Translations under genes and position numbers: made by a program
Source: Cryptomeria japonica
Taxonomy: Eukaryota > Streptophyta > Pinopsida > Cupressales > Cupressaceae
NCBI RefSeq assembly: GCF_030272615.1
Contig: NC_081414.1
Coordinates: 53,151,636-53,215,635, forward strand
Length of the DNA stretch: 64,000 nt
Direction of reading: 5' to 3'
Notes under the pieces: model-generated
Databases searched by the model: none
What the model was told of the DNA's origin: nothing
Seen by the model: the letters and a program-made list of their open reading frames with translations, nothing else
Shown here: positions 56,541 to 64,000 of the stretch, one piece after another
Position numbering within the stretch: position 1 is the stretch's first letter
Layout: each line of letters begins with the position of its first letter

Positions 56541-56912
56541 CTAAGGCCAATGTGCTGGCCAAGAAACCCTTCTAGTCCCTTGCCTATCCACCATTAAGGG
56601 TATGTCAGTAGAAATTGTGAACTCATCCCTGGCACTCCTTGCATCCTTCGATTCTGGAAAGAGTTCTCCTTCCTGCAGCAACCCTATGACTTCTGCAATT
56701 TTTTGCTCTGTAGCAATTACCTTCAACCCCTTAACTCTAGCTTCTCCTTTATCAAAAGAATGCATAAATTCGGCAGCTATTTCGTCATTGAAATCCCTGA
56801 TTCTCAAGAAATAATCCAGCCAGCCGTGGTTTTGGAAATAATGCACACAAACAACATCCTGCAACAACCCTTCATGGACAGTTGGTTCATGGCGAATCAG
56901 ATCACCACCCAT
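56541..56912 (-). pseudogene. J: ORF3 N-terminal part
   Basis: 123 codons from ATG 56912 (MGGDLIRHEPTVHEGLLQDV). Contains YFQNHGWLDYFLRIRDFN then VKGLKVIATEQKIAEVIGLL and EGELFPESKD. The segment 'G-L-x-V-x-A-T-x3-I-x2-V-x-GL-x3-GEL' parallels ITKNAIRVMTGLCSSGELP of B ORF2. It lies about 570 bases beyond the end of pol. Confidence 0.55.
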
Positions 56913-56924
56913 CTTTTACTCTGA

Positions 56925-57482
56925 TACTTCCACAGCTTCACCAAAATGTTTGACAGATTCACAAAAGCTAAAATCTACATATCTTAAATTTGGCGGCAGA
57001 ACTTATTATTCACTCGCGTGAAATAATAATCATCATAAGTAATGTCAGTTAGGAAATCAGTTCGGAATAATAAATCTTACTGGGAAAAAGGACCATAAAG
57101 TACCCCCCCCAACTTAACCTAGCACGTGTCCACACAGGCTGACGAGATTTTGGGTTTGGAGCGGATTAAAACATGATTAAAATCATAATGAGCTAATAAA
57201 TGCATAATTAAAATAAAGTACAATATAAACGTACCTGCAATTGGGCGAAAATGATGGCAAAATGAAATGAAGTGACAGGTAAGAAAGTGGGATGGAGTGT
57301 ATGGATGGAACTTTATGTACGGAGAACAATATTCCTCATGGAAATATTTTATTATGATACTGTAAATAAGTTCACTGTAGAAGCTGTAGGAACATCACCT
57401 TTATTAACATGCTCAAATGCAACAGGAAGCTCATGAATTGATACCGAATCATTGACAGTTGCTGCAGGAACTTGTATTTCAT
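56925..57482 (-). other. J: non-coding gap between pol and ORF3
   Basis: About 550 bases without an ORF. It includes a PPT-like run of G on the minus strand (GTTGGGGGGGGTACTT, 57100-57115), in an unusual place because ORF3 follows it. It may be an internal PPT or a leader for a subgenomic ORF3 transcript. Confidence 0.4.
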
Positions 57483-57495
57483 TTTGAGGAGCAAA

Positions 57496-58155
57496 CTACA
57501 GCAGGAACTCTTCTCTAGTAGATGGCTTGTGATAAAGTCGTAGTCGGTATCCATTCACTAAGAGTTTAAGTCGAACAGGATCTATTGTGGACAACTGGAC
57601 TGCTCCATTGTGAAAAACTTCTTCTACCTCATAAGGACCTAACCACCTTGTTTGGAGTTTTCCCATAGCATCCTTATATCTGGAATCATACAAGAGTGCC
57701 CAGTCACCAACTTTGAATTTCTTTTCTCTGATATATTTATCATGCCATCTGGCTCTTTGGTTTTGAATCAACTCTATCTGTTGAACAACTATCTTTCTCC
57801 ATTCATCAAGAACATTTAATTGTTGAATGCATTCCTTCTGTGCTGCAGACAATGTCATATTTAGTTGTAGAGTTGTTCTCAAGGTTTTATGCTCAAATTC
57901 AATAGGCATCATTGTTGTTTTGCCATAAACCATCTCAAAAGGTGTGAATCCAATTGGTGTTTTCCATGTTGTTCTATATGCCCAAATTGCCTCTGAGAGC
58001 CGATTAGACCAATCTTTCTTGTGGATAGACACTGTTTTTGTAAGAATAGCCTCAAGCTCTCCGTTGGTAACTTCTACTTGGCCATTAGACTGTGGATGGT
58101 ATGGAGTAGATTTCCTGTGTCTTATATTGTATTCATTGACCAAAGCTTTTATCAA
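57496..58155 (-). pseudogene. J: integrase C-terminal half
   Basis: 219 codons. Starts within the catalytic core (TPYHPQSNGQVEVTNGELEA, catalytic Glu at residue 28), followed by the Gypsy-type GPY/F-like module (KLQTRWLGPYEVEEVFHNGA). It is divided from the upstream frame only by the stop at 58174-58176, right after the second catalytic Asp (IVSD). No chromodomain follows. Confidence 0.85.
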
Positions 58156-58176
58156 TGTTGATGTAAATTGAGGTTC

Positions 58177-60264
58177 CTAATCTGAGACAATTTCCCTGGG
58201 TACTCCATATCTTGTAAATATTTCTTTATAGAGAAATTCAGCTACCTTATTATCTCTTGCATGTTGCATAGCTGTAGCTTCTACCCATTTTGTCACATAG
58301 TCTGTACATACCAAGATATAAGATTTGCCATTAGAAGGTGGATCAATTGGGCCAACAAAATCTAATCCCCATTTGTCAAATGGTGTAACAGATATTTGAG
58401 GATATAGTGGCATCTCATCAGATTTTGTAGGTCTACCCATTTGTTGACATCTGTCACATTTCCTTGTGTACTGAACTGCATCCTTGTGTAGTGTAGGCCA
58501 ATAATAACCAGTATTGAGTATTTTCAGTGCTGTCTTTTTGGCAGCAAAATGACCTCCACATGGCTCATCATGACATGCATGCAAGATGTCATATGTTTCA
58601 TCCTCTCTAACACATCTTTGCATGACTTGATCAGGTCCAGTATAAAATAGACAATCGGCAATCCATGAAAAGTTAAAACTTTTTTCAGCTAGCAACCTTC
58701 TTTCCTTAGGAGAAAAAGAAATTGGCATCTTAGCTGCAGCTAAATAGTTGGCAATATCAGCATACCAAGGAGTACGAGCCTGTATGAGAAACAAATGCTT
58801 ATCTAGAAAAGTGTCATCTATCATTGTAGAGTCTTCCTGCAATTGAGGACGTGAAAGATAATCTGCAACAACATTAGACTTCCCTGACTTATCAACAACT
58901 GTGATATCAAATTCCTGCATCAACAATAACCAGCGAGCTAGCATACCGGTGATGGATGGCTTATTCATGAGATATCTAATTGCAGTATGATTTGTATGCA
59001 CAAATATGGGATACCCTGTAATATAGTGTCTAAACTTGTTAAGGGCATATATGACAGCTAGCATTTCCTTTTTAGTAACTGTATAATTCAATTCAGGTCC
59101 TTGTAAATTCTTGCTGATATAATATATTGCATTTTCCAACTTGTCAACTTTTTGTCCTAGCACTGCTCCTATAGGATAATCAGATGCATCAGTATGGATT
59201 TGGAATGTTAGAGACCAATTAGGTCCTTTTAGAACTGGTGCTTGAGTCAAAGCATGCTTAAGCTTTAAAAAAGCTTCATTGCATGCTAAGGTCCATTTAA
59301 ATTCTGCATCTTTAGTAAGCAGTGTATATAAGAGACTTGCAATTTTGCTGAAATCTTTGATAAACCTTCTGTAGTATCTAGCATGGCCAAGAAAACTTCT
59401 CACATCTTTCTGCTTCACAGGGTCATTAATATGTTGAATAACCTCAATCTTAGCTAGATCCACTTGTATGCCTTGTATAGATATATGATGACCAAGGACT
59501 ATTCCTTCTTCCATCATAATGAAACACTTTTCATTGTTTAGAGACAAGCTGTAGTCTTCACACTGCTGCAAAACTTTCTTCAAATTACCCAATGCTTGAT
59601 CAAATTCAGAACCATAGGTTGTAAATTCATCCATGTAAATTTTCATAATATCTTGAGAAATATCAGAAAAAATACTGATGACTGCCCTTTGAAAAGTGGA
59701 TAGAGCATTACACAACCCAAAAGGAAGTATAGAATATGCATAAGTGCCCCATGGACAAGTAAATTTTGTTTTCTCCTGATCCTCAGAAGCTATTTGTATC
59801 TGATTATAGCCACTAAATCCATCCAGAAATGAAAAATATCTCTTACCAGCAAGAGAATCCAATACCTGATCCACAAATGGCAGTGGAAAATGATCCTTCC
59901 TTGTGGCTAAGTGCAAATCTCTATAATCAACACATAGTCTCCATTTGCCTCCCTTTTTAGGAACTATCACCAAAGGTGATACCCATTGACTGTCAGAGAT
60001 AGGATAGATAAACCCAGCTTTCAACAATTTCTGCAATTCTTCTTTAACTATCTCCTTCAGGGCAGGATTGACTCTTCTTTGAGGTTGTCTGAGGGGGCAA
60101 AACTCATCCTTTATGTATATGCGATGAGTACAAACTACTAGATCAATTTCAATCATATCCTTGTAATCCCATGCAAAGGCATTTCTATGGAGTTTTAGCA
60201 AGTCCACCAGGCTATCCTTCTGAGTATCTGCTATATTCTTATTGATGTTCAAATATTTATTCAA
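58177..60264 (-). pseudogene. J: reverse transcriptase, RNase H and integrase N-terminal half
   Basis: 695 open codons. RT: WRLCVDYRDLHLAT (109-122), FSFLDGFSGYNQI (144-156), PFGLCNALSTFQR (181-193). The catalytic box is YMDE (210-213) instead of YxDD, so the second metal-binding Asp is Glu. RNase H: D359 (HTDASD), E400 (TKKEMLAV), N425 where Asp is usual (HTNHTA), D468 (VADYLS). Integrase: H2C2 zinc finger H565, H572, C603, C606, then D635 (WGLDFVGP) and D695 (IVSD). This frame is long and otherwise clean, so J is fairly young. Confidence 0.9.
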
Positions 60265-60270
60265 TTCAAC

Positions 60271-60543
60271 CTATATCTTGATAGTAAGATCAATCTGATT
60301 TATATCAGAAACATGAGAATATGACAATTCCTGCAACAACAAGGTATGCAAGATATCAGTGGTTGGAGGAAAGTCCAACCCTGCAATATTCAAAACCAAT
60401 TCTTGCAATTCTTGGTCTTTTATTAATTCATTTATCAAGACCTTATAAAGGATTGATTCTTCATCATATAATTGCATGAGTGGCACTCGATTAATCATCA
60501 TAAGGTGATTAATAGAGTCAATTTCTTCAGAATCCTCTCCCAA
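60271..60543 (-). pseudogene. J: linker between protease and RT
   Basis: 90 open codons, acidic and helical (INELIKDQELQELVLNIAG). It sits in frame context between the protease frame (stop near 60546) and the RT frame (stop near 60268). No domain recognised; such linkers are usual in Gypsy pol. Confidence 0.6.
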
Positions 60544-60549
60544 AATAGG

Positions 60550-61221
60550 TCAAACAGCCTGCTGCTGCTCAAGCTGAGGTTGTGCAGGGAAATACAAGGC
60601 CAATGTTTTTGTGGAACTGCCATCTGAAATAGTCATGTCTCTTGATCTACACCCAATATATGCATCAGCTGTGGCAAGCCATGGTCTTCCCAAAATGACT
60701 GGATATCCCCCCAATGTTGCTTTTGGGGATAAAATCATAAAGTCTGCAAGATATTCCCAAGAATCTAGAATGACCACTATATCTTCTATTATACCATCAG
60801 GTCTTACTGTAGAGCTATCAGCAAGTTGGAGAACTATGGGTGTAGCCCTTAAACTATCTATCTCTAGATGTTTCATTACTTCCCTTGTCATTACATTAAT
60901 GGCTATCCCTAGATCAACTAAAATATTTTTTATTTGACTGCCATTAATGACTATACTCACAACAGGACTACCTGGACCAGAATACTTTGGAATAGCAATT
61001 TTTCCTAACATAATATCAGCCAATTGACCCATAGCATGAACTGTTTGTGGATCCTTTTTCTTTCTGCCAGGTTTCTTTAGGCATGCCTCTCTCAATGCTT
61101 TACCATATATTGGAACATCCTTTATTGCTTGCAGCAATGGAATTTTAACACAAATGTGCTTCAGTTGATCAAGAATATCAAAGCTTTGTTGTTGATCAGT
61201 TGAAACTTCTTTGTCTTTCAA
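60550..61221 (-). pseudogene. J: aspartic protease (retropepsin)
   Basis: 223 codons. A basic segment (CLKKPGRKKKD, ~48-58) precedes the retropepsin fold: the active site reads ILVDLGIAINVMT (D103-L104-G105), the DLG variant common in the Athila/Tat group, and PVILGRPWLATADAYIGCR (ILGRPWL) is the conserved second half. It would process the Gag-Pol polyprotein. Confidence 0.85.
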
Positions 61222-61314
61222 TCTATGGGGAAATGGTGGTAATATTTGATTCTGAGGTATTACATCTTTAGGATCAGAGATTGGCTGCTCTTCTTGTACC
61301 TCAGTAATAACTGA

Positions 61315-62985
61315 CTAAGAGGGATTAGGTAGTGTTGTTCCAGATCGAAGGTGAATATCATCTAGTGATAAAGAATAGGCTGGGTATTGATTAGCATCAG
61401 TTGAATAAGCTTGTTGTTGTTGTTGAGATTTGATATTTGGATTAGGCAACGATTGAGTAGGCAGATGTGTTGGCTTGGGAGGTGGTGTTGTGGCTATAGG
61501 AGGTGGCATTAAAGTAGGAGGTTGTGGCTGCTAAGTAGGGGGGTGATATCCAGAAGATTGGGATGACCATGATGGGTTTCCCCTCCATTGAGAGGTAGGT
61601 TGCCAATTCCCTTGAAACTGGTTCCCTGCACCTTGAGGTGGATACCAGTTTCCCTGTGGCTACTGCCACTAGGGGATTTTATTAGCAAATTGTTGTCCTT
61701 GACCTTATGATCCATACCAATGTGGATAATTACCAAAATTTTGAGAATACTGTGGTTGCCATTGGTTATTTGGTGCATAAGAACTACCACTATAACCAGA
61801 AAAGGAAAGTGGATCAGGTGGCATATCTTGTCTCTGAAAATTTGGTCTTTTCTGAGCAACATAGAAGACTTGTTCATCCTCCCCTTGAATTGGTTTGTAA
61901 TCAGGTACTTCAACATTTGCAACCATCTTACATCTGCAATCTTTCTTCTATTGCTTACAATGAGGACAGAGTTCTACAAGAAATGCATCAGCTTCCTCAT
62001 GCTTCTTCTTAGCTGCCAATGTATCCAACTGAGTAGCCATATTGTTTATAATATCCTCCTTGAAATATTTTAACAAATGGCTAAGTTCCAACCTAGAAAC
62101 TCCAGTTCCAGATGATGATGATAGTGCTCCTGGCTTAAATCTCCTATTCTTCTTAGAAGTAGATCTGGAATACTTCTTGCAAATTCATCCTATCTCAGCC
62201 CAAGTAGACTGTGTAATGTCGCCTCCCCCCATTAGATCTAAGGAATCAATGTATTCATCACTGATACCCCTCAAAAATATCAATTTGAGGGAATCTTCAT
62301 TCAGAGTACTATGCTTGGACTTCTTGACACTAAACAAAAACCTTTCTAGATAATCATCAAGGCTCTCATCTTCAGTTTGTGTCATTCTAAAGATATCATC
62401 CCCATGACGATTAGTGCCTCTACAATAATCTTTGTATTTTGCAAGAAACAATTGTTTCATCTCATCCCATGTATTGATTGTGCTACTACCCAAGCTCATA
62501 AACCATCTCAAGGATGACTCCTTCAAAGTGGCTGGAAAATTTTTGAGTCTATGGGCATCTGTAGTATAGTCAAAACTCTTATAGAGAACATCAAACTCAA
62601 ACATAAATGTATCTGAATCCTCTGTCACCAACCCATAGAATTTAGGAAGTGAAGATACTAGAATGTTCTTAAGGTTAGCATTATCATGTTGTTCAGAGAT
62701 GGGAAACTCAAATGTTGGACCAGGTGGTGGTGGTGGATTATTTCCAACAAGAGGTGGGTTCCCTTGCATTGGACTTGTGGAGGTTATTACAATAGGCAAT
62801 TCTTCTTCTTGTGGACCAAAAAGGAACTGAAGACTACCTTCTGGAAATTCAAACTCAGGGTGATTCAAATTTTGTGGGACTTGATATTGCTCAGAAAAAG
62901 GGTTTATATCTAGAAAACTATCTTCTGCATGAGTAGTATAAGCGGGCAAAGATCTACCTCTGGCATCTCTTCTTCTATTATGCAT
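61315..62985 (-). pseudogene. J: gag
   Basis: From ATG 62985, about 70 bases inside the PBS: MHNRRRDARGRSLPAYTTHA. The capsid-like retrotransposon gag domain is clear in 62185-62985: LRWFMSLGSSTINTWDEMKQ, FLAKYKDYCRGTNRHGDDI, ESLDDYLERFLFSVKK and GISDEYIDSLDLMGGGD. After stops near 62184 and 61927 the C-terminal part is Gln/Pro/Asn-rich (QWQPQYSQNFGNYPHW; PIATTPPPKPTHLP) with a degenerate Cys cluster near 61930-61965 (LCPHCK, DCRC) instead of a normal CCHC knuckle. Forms the virus-like particle. Inactivated by stops. Confidence 0.85.
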
Positions 62986-63055
62986 GCAGATTCATGAAAT
63001 TCAAACAATTAACTAGAAACTAAAATAATCATAAAAGGCTCTTAGCTTGACACCA

Positions 63056-63073
63056 TCCTCGGCAACGGTGCCA
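63056..63073 (-). promoter_or_regulatory. J: primer binding site
   Basis: On the minus strand, five bases after the LTR end: TGGCACCGTTGCCGAGG, a typical plant Gypsy PBS of the TGGCGCCGTTGCCGGGG type. Confidence 0.85.
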
Positions 63074-63077
63074 AAAA

Positions 63078-64000
63078 TGTCTAACCCAACTATAATGACA
63101 ATAATAATACCTCTAATTGAAATCTCAATCCGAAATTTGGATGTTCATATGGTAGAGTTTACTATTCTCATGGCTGGTGTTCATTTAGTTGTCAATCCAG
63201 GAACATAAAACTTGAAATGGGTCTGCAATATATATGCATTAAGCTCCTTAAATGATTATTCTAAATTACTGCAGGAAAGGTAGGAATGAAAATCATAAAA
63301 GGCTAAATGAAAGCTTTACAAAACTCTGCTGAAATGATCTAATGAAAATAACAGGAATCACACTGTTCTGCCTTGGTTGCAGAAAAAGTCAAAGGATCTA
63401 TTTCCAGTGGCTACAGGAACAATCCAGTCATGAACTTCTACTACAACTAAGTAAAAACTAACTTCAATAATCATAAACACGGGATCACTCACCAAGTGGA
63501 CCCCCTTGGATGAGTGATATCAAACTCTCAGCAAAGAACTATTAATAGATCAGAATAACATATTTTTATTCATTTCTTCTTGAAAGATGATTACATATTC
63601 TAAGAGAGAAAATTCAAAATGCGTGACAAAAACTCTACTCAATCCCTTTCCATTCTGTCTAACCCTCAGAAAAGAAGGAAGATCTTATTATAAAGAAAAG
63701 ATAAACTATAATGGACAACTCCAGTTACACCCAGAAGAAGAGACAAATAGTTGTCAGATGAAGGGGATAACAGAGAGCTTGGCTGCAGGAACTGTGGATC
63801 TGAAACTGAACCACAATCTTTGCATGCCAAAGCGATATTTTGTAAATTAAACATGCACCAGAGTTAAACTCCCATGGTGAAGTACAACTACTCTGATTAT
63901 GCCATAGATTGTGCTCACTTGAATCTCCTTCAGTTTGACCTCCAACTATCTGAACGTGATTCTCCAGTCCTTAGGCGCAAAAGAAAATTCTCCACCGTAG
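63078..64000 (-). repeat. J: 5' LTR (partial, continues past the window)
   Basis: Starts TGTCTAACCC on the plus strand. It matches solo LTR H over its visible length. The TATA box in minus orientation (CTTTATAATAAG) lies at 63684-63696. By comparison with H (1,296 bp) about 370 bp are missing off the edge. Confidence 0.85.

Larger units (their letters stand above)
55652..64000 (-). mobile_element. element J: Ty3/Gypsy retrotransposon with extra ORF after pol
   Basis: Minus strand. Order from right: 5' LTR (63078 onward, running off the window), PBS, gag, protease, RT, RNase H, integrase (Gypsy order), then a further ORF (55652-56912). The outer tip of the 3' LTR is recognisable at 55652-55677 (TGTCTACCCCAACTATAAT versus TGTCTAACCCAACTATAAT at 63078), but the remaining ~1.27 kb of that LTR is missing and the extra ORF abuts it. 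Protease DLG instead of DTG, no chromodomain, and the extra ORF suggest the Tat/Athila side of plant Gypsy. One stop near the second integrase Asp, shifts in gag and altered RT residues make this copy inactive. Confidence 0.9.

Overview
This window reads as intergenic DNA from a very large, repeat-rich plant nuclear genome. The base composition is AT-rich, intact host genes are almost absent, and long LTR retrotransposons lie inside one another with decayed reading frames. The Gypsy gag/pol style, the Sirevirus-like Copia elements and the heavy nesting of old elements suggest a gymnosperm (conifer), but that is an inference from style, not from a marker gene. Nothing here points to a bacterial, organellar or free viral source.

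Layout. 605-3640: a degenerate plus-strand Copia element (A). 3641-4650: non-coding DNA with short dispersed repeat modules. 4651-18700: element B, a minus-strand LTR element without pol, interrupted by a solo LTR (F, 6046-7494) and by an oppositely oriented 5.3 kb insertion (G, 7802-13138) that carries a long decayed ORF of unknown function. 18774-34387: element C, a minus-strand Copia element, interrupted by a solo LTR (D) that is itself split by a complete-length Sirevirus-like Copia element (E, 22179-29382), and by a Gypsy solo LTR (H, 30103-31398). For most insertions I can read the 5-bp target-site duplication (TSD) and termini directly, so the order is firm: C, then D, then E; C, then H; B, then F and G.

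34393-39022: AT-rich DNA with a tRNA-derived SINE (16-bp TSD), a pyrimidine-rich island and low-copy repeat segments. 39023-41816: a compact non-autonomous LTR retrotransposon (P) with a striking GC-rich internal block. 41817-51682: mostly unassigned, with a second pyrimidine-rich island, a lone signal-peptide exon candidate, a ~360-bp tandem repeat, a degenerate relative of C (M) and a short poly(A) retroposon with a 15-bp TSD. 51688-53519: a solo LTR (L). 55048-64000: a stack of truncated LTRs (N, K) cut by a Gypsy element (J) that runs off the right edge. J has gag, protease, RT, RNase H and integrase, and an extra ORF after pol; its 3' LTR is reduced to about 25 bp.

How the parts work together: the complete machinery would be gag, protease, RT, RNase H and integrase, but every copy here carries disabling changes (stops, frameshifts, deletions, or altered catalytic residues). 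B, P and G have no recognisable polymerase and could only have moved using enzymes from elsewhere. The least ordinary content is the unknown-function ORF family seen in B, in G and downstream of pol in J, and the GC-rich ORF of P.
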